The notes below the pieces were generated by a model. It saw only the letters and a list, made by a program, of their open reading frames with translations, ran no database searches and had not been told where the DNA came from. A DNA stretch of 8,713 nucleotides from contig CAJBHC010000005.1 of assembly GCA_903952785.1 (NCBI GenBank), positions 1 to 8,713 of the forward strand. Reading direction: 5' to 3'. This document shows, one piece after another, positions 1 to 5,053 of the stretch. Made by a program: the position numbers and the translations under genes. The stretch comes from an uncultured bacterium (GTDB taxonomy: Bacteria > Patescibacteriota > Minisyncoccia > Phycocordibacterales > CAIZLB01). Every line of letters begins with the position of its first letter. Within the stretch, counting starts at the first letter, position 1.

Positions 1-137
1 CATGGAAAAGTTTGGAAGAATATTTGCATTGGTACAATTATGAAAGAATACACCTTGGCAAATATTTAAACGGCATGATACCAATCGAAAAGTATCATTA
101 TTATTTATCAACAGTGTCACCCTTGAAGGTTAACTAA
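1..137 (+). CDS. Transposase, C-terminal end of integrase core (partial)
   Basis: Reading in the third frame gives an open stretch from the window edge to TAA at 135-137, ending in a segment with the pattern LxWYNYERIHLGKYLNGMIP-IE. This matches the end of the DDE integrase core (rve_3-like) of IS3/IS481-type transposases, where a 'YN..R.H..L....P.E' motif lies after the last catalytic Glu. Only about 44 residues are visible, so the catalytic DDE residues lie outside the window and the IS family cannot be fixed. The following 112 nt up to ruvX should contain the right end of the element if it is intact, but I could not identify a terminal inverted repeat without the left end. Confidence 0.62.
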   Translation, partial: WKSLEEYLHWYNYERIHLGKYLNGMIPIEKYHYYLSTVSPLKVN

Positions 138-249
138 ACATAGAGACCAGTTTGGGCGCTTGTTTGGTTGTTGTTTGAATATCATTTGGTCATTTTCCGG
201 CCGGCTTAATTAGCTATAAACCGTTCTATTTGCTAGACTACCTGTACTT

Positions 250-1038
250 ATGAGTAAAGACATGTCTGGACTTAAAAAGAGAATAATTGGCCTAGATTTT
301 GGGTCAAAAAGAATTGGGGTTGCCGTCTCTGACGATCTGGGCTTCTTGGCCTTTCCGTTAACGGTGGTTGCTGGATTTGGGCATGACAAAGACAAGAGAG
401 GGGATAGGGTAGTCCAAACTGAACAGGAGGTCCTAAAAGTTTTGAAAGAAAAGGAGGCCGAGATTGTAGTGATTGGACACTCTGTTGATTTAAAGGGGCT
501 TGATAATGCAATCATGACTGACGCTAGAGCGTTTGGTTCGATGCTCCAAAATCAAGGTTTTGAAGTAGTTTATGAACCAGAGCTGTTTTCAACTGTTCAA
601 GCAACAAAGATTCAGGGTGAGAATAAGGACGTTGATGCTTCAGCCGCCGCTATAATTTTACAAAGTTACTTAGATAGAATAAAATTTAAAAATATGAATA
701 CACAAACACCAGAATACATAACAATTGATGATTTTGTTAAGGTTGAAATGAAAATAGGTCAGATTTTAACAGTTGAAAATGTAGAGGGGTCTGATAAGTT
801 GTTGAAGCTCTCTGTTGATTTTGGAGAAGAAAAACCAAGGCAAGTTCTCTCTGGAATAGCAAGACACGTTAAGGCGGAAGAAATAATTGGGAAGAAGTTC
901 CCCTTCGTTACAAACCTAGCTCCTAGGATGATGATGGGACACGAAAGTCAGGCTATGATACTTGCGGGAGGTGATGGCGTAGGTATTGCTCTGCTTAATC
1001 CAAGTAAAGATCTACCAAACGGAACAAAATTAAAATAA
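250..1038 (+). CDS. ruvX: RuvX/YqgF Holliday-junction resolvase-like domain fused to a tRNA-binding (MetRS C-terminal/Trbp111/CsaA-type) domain
   Basis: A 262-aa protein with two clear domains. Residues 11-142 are RuvX/YqgF (RNase H fold): IIGLDFGSKRIGVAVSD carries the first catalytic Asp (D16), VVIGHSVD is the central strand, EPELFSTVQA (E109) replaces the usual DERLTT-like motif, and DVDASAAAIILQSYLD (D127/D129) gives the last acidic position. Residues 157-262 are an OB-fold tRNA-binding domain: ITIDDFVKVEMKIGQIL, SDKLLKL, RQVLSGIARH, NLAPRMMMGHESQAMIL. This is the module found at the C-terminus of methionyl-tRNA synthetase or free-standing as Trbp111/CsaA. Known family roles are nuclease action in recombination or pre-16S rRNA processing, and structure-specific tRNA binding. 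The join lies near M149 (ATG at 694), with no stop or ribosome site there, so I read one polypeptide. The start at 250 has no Shine-Dalgarno; ATG at 262 is an alternative. A TGC-TAGACT extended -10-like string at 231-239 would give a very short leader. Confidence 0.85.
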   Translation: MSKDMSGLKKRIIGLDFGSKRIGVAVSDDLGFLAFPLTVVAGFGHDKDKRGDRVVQTEQEVLKVLKEKEAEIVVIGHSVDLKGLDNAIMTDARAFGSMLQNQGFEVVYEPELFSTVQATKIQGENKDVDASAAAIILQSYLDRIKFKNMNTQTPEYITIDDFVKVEMKIGQILTVENVEGSDKLLKLSVDFGEEKPRQVLSGIARHVKAEEIIGKKFPFVTNLAPRMMMGHESQAMILAGGDGVGIALLNPSKDLPNGTKLK

Positions 1039-1116
1039 TATAAAGTATTAGGCGAGTTGAAGAAGATATAATATTGAGATGTCGGGAGTTTTGTGTTTGT
1101 GGAAAAAAACGAAAAA

Positions 1117-1143
1117 ATCATAACAAAATCTTTTTGTTATGAT
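1117..1143. promoter_or_regulatory. Perfect 12-bp inverted repeat just upstream of pilM
   Basis: ATCATAACAAAA (1117-1128) and TTTTGTTATGAT (1132-1143) are exact reverse complements around a 3-nt TCT spacer, ending 13 nt before the pilM ATG. There is no U-tract after the right arm, so it is not a standard terminator for ruvX. The right arm runs into the presumed -10 region, which fits an operator site for a dimeric repressor. A 5'-UTR hairpin is the alternative. The symmetry is seen directly; the function is inference. Confidence 0.5.
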
Positions 1144-1148
1144 AGAAT
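1140..1148 (+). promoter_or_regulatory. Candidate extended -10 promoter of the pil operon
   Basis: TGA-TAGAAT fits an extended -10 element (TGN followed by a TATAAT-like hexamer at 1143-1148) and would start RNA near 1155, almost on the pilM ATG at 1157. No good -35 lies 16-18 bp upstream. An overlapping TATGAT at 1138-1143 and a perfect TATAAT at 1067-1072 are rival -10 boxes, also without a convincing -35. Confidence 0.33.
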
Positions 1149-1156
1149 AGTAGTAC

Positions 1157-2284
1157 ATGTCGCATATAGATTTTTTTAATAAATATTTTCCGACAGCACA
1201 CTATCTAGAGATGTCACACGTTGGTGTTGATGTTAGTTCATCAGCTGTTCATGTTTCTGAATTATTAAGAACTTCAAAGGGTTTAAAATTAAGGTTTTGT
1301 TCTGAAGAAAAGCTTGACGCTCCAATCTTGTCAAATGAATCTCTGATTTCTAATAAAAACCTAATAACTATTCTAAAGAAGATTCAAAAAAAGTATAATC
1401 TAAAGTTTGTGGAGGTTTCTATACCAGAAGAAAAGGCATATTTATTCACAATAGAAGTGGAGGACGGTTCAAAAGAGGAAATTAGGACTAGAATAGAAAT
1501 GCATCTTGAAGAAAATGTTCCAATATCTATAGACGATGCTGTTTTTGATTATCACAGAATAAAGAAAAATGAGAATACTGGTATGCAGTTTCTAGCGGTT
1601 TCAGTTGTGCCGTCTATTGTTATAAATGAATATATAGAACTTTTTGAATCATGTGGAATGTTCCCAATTTCTTTTCTGATTGAGAATCAGGCGCTATCAA
1701 GGGCTATTATTAAAAGAGGCGACAGAGAGAATTATCTCGTTGTCAACGTTGGTAGTAAAAGTACTGTTTTGTCTGTCGTAAACGATGAGACTGTGCAGTT
1801 CACATCAACGGTGTCTTTAGGTTCTGAGGACTTTACTAATGCCATAATGAAGGCGGCATCCCTTGATCAAGATCAAGCGGTTTCCTTAAAGTATGAAAAA
1901 GGCTTTTCAAGAGACAAAGAAAATGAGGTTGTATCAAACGCACTAATTGGAACTTCCAATATTTTGATTGAAGAAATTAAGAAAATTTTTGTTTATTGGA
2001 ATAGTCTTAATACTTCTAAGGGCCTAGAGGGTGTTATAACAGAGTTACAAGACAATAATTCAGCATTTAATAATGGTGGTGTTAAGAAAATATTAATTGC
2101 TGGAAGAGAGGCTGGTATAATAGGTTTCAGAGATTTCTTGGCTATTTCATTGAAAACTCCAGTTGAGATTGCAAACGTCTGGACAAACATTTTATCGTTT
2201 GAAAATGATATTCCAGAAATATCAATGAAGGAGTCATTGGGTTATGGTATTTCCCTTGGACTAGCTTTATTAAAAGATCAATAA
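1157..2284 (+). CDS. pilM: Type IV pilus assembly ATPase-like protein PilM
   Basis: A 375-aa actin-like protein of the PilM/FtsA fold, cytoplasmic, expected to bind the N-terminal tail of PilN and link the inner-membrane pilus platform to the cytoplasmic motor. The nucleotide-binding segments are visible: phosphate-1 HVGVDVSSSAVHVSELL (21-37), phosphate-2 YLVVNVGSKSTVLSVV (193-208) and an adenosine motif KILIAGREAGI (311-321). ARTRIEMHLEENVPI-like helix text (about 110-123) and VVPSIVINEYIELFESCGM (150-168) match the family. The ATG at 1157 is preferred over ATG at 1211 because PilM proteins of this group carry a short 'FFxKxFPxxxxLEM' lead before the first strand. It heads a four-gene operon, 6 nt before the pilN-like gene. 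No Shine-Dalgarno is present. Length is normal for the family. Confidence 0.88.
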   Translation: MSHIDFFNKYFPTAHYLEMSHVGVDVSSSAVHVSELLRTSKGLKLRFCSEEKLDAPILSNESLISNKNLITILKKIQKKYNLKFVEVSIPEEKAYLFTIEVEDGSKEEIRTRIEMHLEENVPISIDDAVFDYHRIKKNENTGMQFLAVSVVPSIVINEYIELFESCGMFPISFLIENQALSRAIIKRGDRENYLVVNVGSKSTVLSVVNDETVQFTSTVSLGSEDFTNAIMKAASLDQDQAVSLKYEKGFSRDKENEVVSNALIGTSNILIEEIKKIFVYWNSLNTSKGLEGVITELQDNNSAFNNGGVKKILIAGREAGIIGFRDFLAISLKTPVEIANVWTNILSFENDIPEISMKESLGYGISLGLALLKDQ

Positions 2285-2290
2285 AACAAA

Positions 2291-2842
2291 ATGTTACATT
2301 TATTAACAGAATCACAAAAAAATAAGGTTATAAAAGAATACAAAATGAGGCTTGCTATTGTGATTTGTTGGCTAGCTGTTTTTATATCCTTAACTGGTTC
2401 TGCACTGTTGTTACCTAGCTACTTAACAGCCGTTGGTAAGGTTAATACGATTAAAGGTGATAATCAGTCCAAGGAGAATTCAGTAAAGTCTTTGAAAGAT
2501 CAAAATTTTCAAGACAAGATTAAATTGGTAGATTCTAACCTAAATGCATTAAAGCTCTCTGTAGATATAATGTCACCCAGAGAAACATATTATAAAATAT
2601 TAAATAGCCTACCAGCTGGCGTATATGTTGATAGATATACATATGGTTTGAAGGATGAAAATAATGCATCAATCAGTATAAGTGGAGTGGCTGGCGATAG
2701 GGGGAAAATGATAGAACTACAAAATTTATTAAAATTAAATAAAGAGTTTACTGGTATTGTAATTCCAATTACAGGTCTTACAAAGAAAAAAGATTTAACT
2801 TTTTCTTTGAACTTTAATTTAATTAAGAATATTAAAAAATAG
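2291..2842 (+). CDS. pilN: PilN-like type IV pilus inner-membrane protein
   Basis: A 183-aa bitopic protein: a short cytoplasmic N-terminus (MLHLLTESQK, the likely PilM-docking tail), one transmembrane helix at about 20-43 (LAIVICWLAVFISLTG), a polar coiled-coil-prone stretch (about 50-90) and a C-terminal alpha/beta region. 'LNSLPAGVYVDRYTYGL' followed by 'ISISGVAGDRGKMIELQNLL' (about 105-150) is the usual PilN-type ferredoxin-like fold signature, in which Gly-Val-Ala after a strand precedes a helix. It lies 6 nt after pilM and 2 nt before the pilO-like gene, so translation is probably coupled. Sequence similarity among PilN proteins is low, and the assignment rests on topology plus gene order. 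No ribosome-binding site is seen. Confidence 0.75.
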   Translation: MLHLLTESQKNKVIKEYKMRLAIVICWLAVFISLTGSALLLPSYLTAVGKVNTIKGDNQSKENSVKSLKDQNFQDKIKLVDSNLNALKLSVDIMSPRETYYKILNSLPAGVYVDRYTYGLKDENNASISISGVAGDRGKMIELQNLLKLNKEFTGIVIPITGLTKKKDLTFSLNFNLIKNIKK

Positions 2843-2844
2843 TT

Positions 2845-3393
2845 ATGTTGAAGAAAACAATTTACATTTTAATATCATCCATAACTCTTGCTGTAGTTTC
2901 TATTGTCAGTTATCTCTATTTAGTTATGTATGTGGGAGGTATGGGTAGTGATTTAAATGATATGTATGTTAAATCAGAAGAATTAACAAAAGAGGAAAAC
3001 AGTCTAAATTCCATTAGAAGGGTTGCTCAAAATGCCGACCAAAGAAATGAAGAGCTTTCCAAATATATTGTTCCTGCGGACAACGAGGGGGCAATTAGTT
3101 TTGTTCAGACAATAGAAGAAGCCGCTGAGTCTTATGGTTTGACCGCTAATACCAACTCAATTGAAATTACCACTGATGATAAAATGACTAAAATTAATAA
3201 GGAATATTTGGTTGTAAAAGAAACGATTATCGGTATGGAACCTTCGATCCTAGCTTTTGTACAAAAGATAGAAAATATACCATTCAATATTAAAATTAGA
3301 AGTTATTCCATGTCAAAGGTTGGGGTATCACAAAATGCATCCAGCTCACAATACCAGTTAGATTTAGAAATATTAGTTATTAAAGAAAAATAA
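2845..3393 (+). CDS. pilO: PilO-like type IV pilus inner-membrane protein
   Basis: A 182-aa protein with one N-terminal transmembrane helix (about 5-29, KTIYILISSITLAVVSIVSYLYLV), a heptad-like coiled coil (about 34-72) and a ferredoxin-like domain. 'GAISFVQTIEEAAESYGLTANTNSIEI' begins the first helix-strand unit, and 'GMEPSILAFVQKIENIPFNIKIRSYSM' is the second, typical PilO-type unit. It is expected to pair with the PilN-like protein through the coiled coils and the ferredoxin folds, aligning the pilus machine in the membrane. The gene starts 2 nt after the pilN-like stop and ends 1 nt before the next start. The N-terminus resembles that of PilN in topology, so the N/O order rests mainly on position. 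Confidence 0.72.
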   Translation: MLKKTIYILISSITLAVVSIVSYLYLVMYVGGMGSDLNDMYVKSEELTKEENSLNSIRRVAQNADQRNEELSKYIVPADNEGAISFVQTIEEAAESYGLTANTNSIEITTDDKMTKINKEYLVVKETIIGMEPSILAFVQKIENIPFNIKIRSYSMSKVGVSQNASSSQYQLDLEILVIKEK

Positions 3394-3394
3394 T

Positions 3395-3736
3395 ATGAAA
3401 ATAGAATTAGGACAATTTGGAAATAGATTCAAAAGCATATATATATTTGGAAGTCATCCAATTCAAGATTGGCACAGAATTCTTCTTGTTGGTTTTTCTA
3501 TTGTCCTTGGCGTTTTAATTTGGAGCTACTTTTTCTATTTTTCTGTTCAATCCGAGTTCAGGTCAGATTTCAATAGTTCTACAGAATTTGTACCAGTGAA
3601 AGACAAGGAGGCTGAAATTAAGGAGGTTGTTGAAAAATACAAGGCAAAGGAGGTTTTGTGGGGTGGGATGGCGACAACTACGAAGGTGGGGTCGGGGGCC
3701 AGCGCTGGCGCTACAACAACGACGAAGACTGACTAA
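3395..3736 (+). CDS. Small single-helix membrane protein ending the pil operon (unknown family)
   Basis: A 113-aa protein with a cytoplasmic N-terminal segment containing 'IFGSHPIQDWHRI', one transmembrane helix (29-51, ILLVGFSIVLGVLIWSYFFY), a charged helical stretch with heptad character (66-86, KDKEAEIKEVVEKYKAKE) and a low-complexity tail rich in Ala, Thr and Gly. It starts 1 nt after pilO, so it is surely co-transcribed and probably a pilus-platform accessory. I do not recognise a named family; PilP is a positional analogue, but no PilP lipobox or beta domain is visible. The last 80 nt (about 3655-3735) are clearly more GC-rich than the rest and include a 12-bp palindrome, GCCAGCGCTGGC (3698-3709). 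The C-terminal tail may therefore be fast-evolving. Confidence 0.7.
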   Translation: MKIELGQFGNRFKSIYIFGSHPIQDWHRILLVGFSIVLGVLIWSYFFYFSVQSEFRSDFNSSTEFVPVKDKEAEIKEVVEKYKAKEVLWGGMATTTKVGSGASAGATTTTKTD

Positions 3737-3742
3737 CCTCAG

Positions 3743-3772
3743 TTGGGGCTGGCAAAATTTAAAAAATATGCT
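3743..3772 (+). promoter_or_regulatory. Promoter of tRNA-Arg
   Basis: TTGGGG (3743-3748), an 18-bp A-rich spacer and TATGCT (3767-3772) form a sigma70-like promoter. The start would be near 3779, seven nt before the tRNA 5' end, a normal short tRNA leader. The -35 matches only in its TTG part. Confidence 0.45.
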
Positions 3773-3785
3773 ATTGTACCTACAT

Positions 3786-3857
3786 GCTCTTGTAGTTCAA
3801 TGGATAGAACTGCGGACTTCTAAGCCGTTAATGTAGGTTCGATTCCTACCGAGAGCA
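3786..3857 (+). tRNA. tRNA-Arg (anticodon TCT)
   Basis: Complete cloverleaf: acceptor GCTCTTG (3786-3792) with CGAGAGC (3850-3856, one G-U), D-stem GTTC/GAAC around AATGGATA, anticodon loop CTTCTAA with anticodon TCT at 3819-3821, and T-arm GTAGG-TTCGATT-CCTAC. The discriminator is A3857. It reads AGA codons (and AGG by wobble). The anticodon stem GCGGA/GCCGT has an A-G mismatch next to the loop (3816/3824) and a G-U at its far end. The following bases are CAT, so CCA is not encoded and must be added by CCA-transferase, unlike the neighbouring tRNA-Val. Confidence 0.95.
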
Positions 3858-3874
3858 CATTGATCACATTAGAC

Positions 3875-3904
3875 AAAAAAACAACACTTAGCGTGTTGTT
3901 TTTT
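3875..3904 (+). terminator. Intrinsic terminator of tRNA-Arg (bidirectional)
   Basis: AAAAAACAACAC (3876-3887) pairs perfectly with GTGTTGTTTTTT (3893-3904) around TTAGC. The A-run and T-run make it work in either direction; on the minus strand it would end a transcript in seven U. It sits 17 nt after the tRNA-Arg. A similar hairpin follows tRNA-Val at 4047-4087. Confidence 0.8.
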
Positions 3905-3905
3905 C

Positions 3906-3926
3906 TGGTGGGCGATAAGGGACTCG
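3906..3926 (-). repeat. Displaced 21-bp copy of the tRNA-Val 3' end (att-like direct repeat, copy 1)
   Basis: These 21 bases are identical to 4087-4107, which is the 3'-terminal part of tRNA-Val from within the T-loop through the T-stem, acceptor strand, discriminator and encoded CCA. Identity stops immediately inside (G3927 versus A4108). A remnant bounded exactly by the CCA end of a tRNA is what tyrosine-recombinase integration at a tRNA gene leaves behind. Tandem duplication is the alternative. Confidence 0.85.
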
Positions 3927-4044
3927 GGGCTTACAGCCCCAGTACACCTTTGCTATTTTTTCAAATCCTTCGGATTCTCAAAAATATAGCAAAGCTTTTC
4001 TCGTCCCTTATGGAGGTGCCTCAAGGCACCTCCCATCGCCTCAC
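3908..4044 (-). other. Multibranched, tRNA-like hairpin element between the two tRNA-Val 3' ends
   Basis: The 137 bp can fold as follows. Outer stem: GGCGAT (3911-3916) with ATCGCC (4035-4040), extended by GTG/CAC across one bulged T. Inner stem: AAGGGAC (3917-3923) with GTCCCTT (4003-4009). Hairpin A: GGGGCT/AGCCCC (3926-3931/3935-3940). Hairpin B: CTTTGCTAT/ATAGCAAAG (3948-3956/3986-3994), continued by T5/A5 and AATCC-TTC-GGATT. Hairpin C: GGAGGTGCCT/AGGCACCTCC (4012-4021/4024-4033). Read on the minus strand it resembles a tRNA with acceptor stem and 3' CCA, hairpin C at the D-arm place and hairpin B at the anticodon-arm place, then terminator 3904-3875. The left strands of both closing stems are the tRNA-Val 3' copy. 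No credible protein is encoded. It could be a tiny mobile or palindromic repeat, or a structured RNA; which strand matters is not known. Confidence 0.6.
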
Positions 4045-4046
4045 TT

Positions 4047-4087
4047 AAACAAAAAACAACAGAAATAAATTCCTGTTGTTTTTGTTT
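4047..4087 (-). terminator. Intrinsic terminator of tRNA-Val
   Basis: The arms at 4047-4062 (AAACAAAAAACAACAG) and 4073-4087 (CTGTTGTTTTTGTTT) pair with one bulged A around a 10-nt AT-rich loop. On the minus strand the hairpin directly follows the CCA end of tRNA-Val and finishes with a T6 run. The CAACA/TGTTG core and flanking A/T runs closely resemble the hairpin at 3875-3904, suggesting both belong to a duplicated module. Confidence 0.75.
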
Positions 4088-4107
4088 GGTGGGCGATAAG
4101 GGACTCG
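4087..4107 (-). repeat. 21-bp tRNA-Val 3'-end direct repeat, copy 2 (within the intact tRNA)
   Basis: Exact partner of 3906-3926, start-to-start distance 181 bp. It is the 3' end of the functional tRNA-Val, including the CCA. Confidence 0.88.
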
Positions 4108-4162
4108 AACCCCTGACCTTCTCAGTGTAAATGAGTTGCTCTACCAACTGAGCTAATCGCCC
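4087..4162 (-). tRNA. tRNA-Val (anticodon TAC), CCA encoded
   Basis: On the minus strand: acceptor GGGCGAT (4162-4156) with ATCGCCC (4097-4091), D-stem GCTC/GAGC around AGTTGGTA, anticodon stem ACTCA/TGAGA with loop TTTACAC (anticodon TAC at 4129-4127), and T-arm AGGGG-TTCGAGT-CCCTT. The discriminator is A (4090), followed by an encoded CCA (4089-4087). Four of five anticodon-stem pairs form; the outermost is A-A. The T-stem has one G-U. Everything expected of a functional tRNA is present. Its 3' 21 nt recur at 3906-3926. Confidence 0.95.
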
Positions 4163-4177
4163 TCATTTGGTTCACAT

Positions 4178-4206
4178 AATATATACTATTATTGAAATAA
4201 TATCAA
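4178..4206 (-). promoter_or_regulatory. Promoter of tRNA-Val
   Basis: On the minus strand, TTGATA (4206-4201), a 17-bp spacer and TATATT (4183-4178) form a good sigma70-like promoter. RNA would start near 4171, about 9 nt before the tRNA 5' end. It overlaps the divergent promoter of the pseudouridine synthase gene. Confidence 0.55.
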
Positions 4207-4219
4207 TATCAAGTATGAT
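4192..4219 (+). promoter_or_regulatory. Promoter of the pseudouridine synthase-alr unit, probably giving a leaderless mRNA
   Basis: TTGAAA (4192-4197), a 16-bp spacer and TATGAT (4214-4219) fit sigma70 well. The predicted +1 (about 4226) falls on or next to the ATG at 4227, so the mRNA would be leaderless. This also excludes the upstream in-frame ATGs at 4167 and 4215 as starts. Confidence 0.5.
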
Positions 4220-4226
4220 AGCGGTA

Positions 4227-5048
4227 ATGTTATCGATAATATACCAAGACAAGGACGTTTTGATCATAAATAAGCCAGCAGGCATTATGGTTCATGGCGA
4301 TGGAAAGACAGAAGAAAAAACCTTGTGTGATTTTGTGGAAGAAGAATTTCCGGAGACCAAAGATGTGGGGGAGCCTATGATGATAGGCAGGGGGCCAAGC
4401 AGGGAACCTACAATTTTGAGACGGCCAGGGATTGTACATAGGTTAGACAAAGAAACCTCTGGAGTCATGGTTGTGGCCAAAAATCAGCCCGCATTTGAAA
4501 TACTTAAAAAACAATTTCAAGACCATATAATTAAGAAAACATACAACACTTTTGTCTGGGGGTACGTAAAGGAGGATGAAGGGGTGATAGATAGAAACAT
4601 TGGAAGAAGTAAGGGGGACTTTAGAAAGTGGAGTGCCCAACGCTTTTCACGTGGTGAGCTTAGACCTGCAATAACTGAATTTAATGTTTTAAAGAGATTC
4701 GATGGAGATCCGGTAATGAAGCGTGGCGCAATAATGGTTGGTAAAGGTAATTCTAAGATACCGTTGATGTTTACATTCGTTGAGGTGCATCCACTAACCG
4801 GACGAACACATCAAATCAGAGTCCATTTTAAGGCCATAAACCACCCTGTGGTTGGGGATAGTCTCTATGCCGAGAATCATCCATATGCTTTGGGCTTTGA
4901 CCGCTTGGCTCTTCACGCTCGCAAATTAAAGCTAATCTTACCGACGGACGCTGTTGTTGACGATGAGGGTGGGGTAAGCGGAAAAATGAGCGAGTTTGAA
5001 GCAGATTTACCTGTAGATTTCAAAAAAGCGACGGACGCGTTATTATAA
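4227..5048 (+). CDS. RluA/RluD-family rRNA (or tRNA) pseudouridine synthase
   Basis: A 273-aa enzyme converting specific uridines in structured RNA to pseudouridine. Visible motifs, counted from ATG 4227: YQDKDVLIINKPAGIMVH (6-23), catalytic GIVHRLDKETSGVMVVAKN (68-86) with nucleophile D74, PLTGRTHQIRVHF (189-201), HPVVGDSLY (206-214) and the closing RLALHARKLKL (226-236). No N-terminal S4 domain is present, so substrate choice (23S rRNA or tRNA) is open and I give no symbol. The frame is open upstream to ATG 4167, but that would read through the tRNA-Val promoter into a non-homologous hydrophobic tail. ATG 4227 begins exactly where family members begin and matches the predicted +1. The alr gene starts 5 nt after its stop, so the two are co-transcribed. 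Confidence 0.86.
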   Translation: MLSIIYQDKDVLIINKPAGIMVHGDGKTEEKTLCDFVEEEFPETKDVGEPMMIGRGPSREPTILRRPGIVHRLDKETSGVMVVAKNQPAFEILKKQFQDHIIKKTYNTFVWGYVKEDEGVIDRNIGRSKGDFRKWSAQRFSRGELRPAITEFNVLKRFDGDPVMKRGAIMVGKGNSKIPLMFTFVEVHPLTGRTHQIRVHFKAINHPVVGDSLYAENHPYALGFDRLALHARKLKLILPTDAVVDDEGGVSGKMSEFEADLPVDFKKATDALL

Positions 5049-5053
5049 TATTA

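Noticed and set aside
138..249. Right terminal repeat of the insertion sequence
   Set aside because: Without the left end, which lies outside the window, no inverted repeat can be defined.
210..515. 101-codon minus-strand ORF opposite ruvX
   Set aside because: Antisense shadow of a well-supported gene; no family features.
3627..3836. 69-codon ORF overlapping the pil operon end and tRNA-Arg
   Set aside because: Shadow frame of the small membrane protein gene that runs into a tRNA; Arg-rich low-complexity start.
3906..4044. CRISPR array or integron attC site for the hairpin cluster
   Set aside because: There are no regularly spaced repeats, and no paired R/L boxes of the attC type; the only direct repeat is the tRNA 3' end.
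3860..4048. 62-codon plus-strand ORF across the hairpin element
   Set aside because: It runs through the tRNA-Arg terminator, the tRNA fragment and all three hairpins; its sequence is dictated by palindromes and has no initiation signal.
3953..4147. 64-codon minus-strand ORF
   Set aside because: It is a translation of the tRNA-Val gene, its terminator and the hairpin element, not a protein gene.
4167..4226. Longer start (ATG 4167 or 4215) for the pseudouridine synthase
   Set aside because: The added residues are not family-like and lie inside the divergent promoter region; the predicted +1 is at about 4226.
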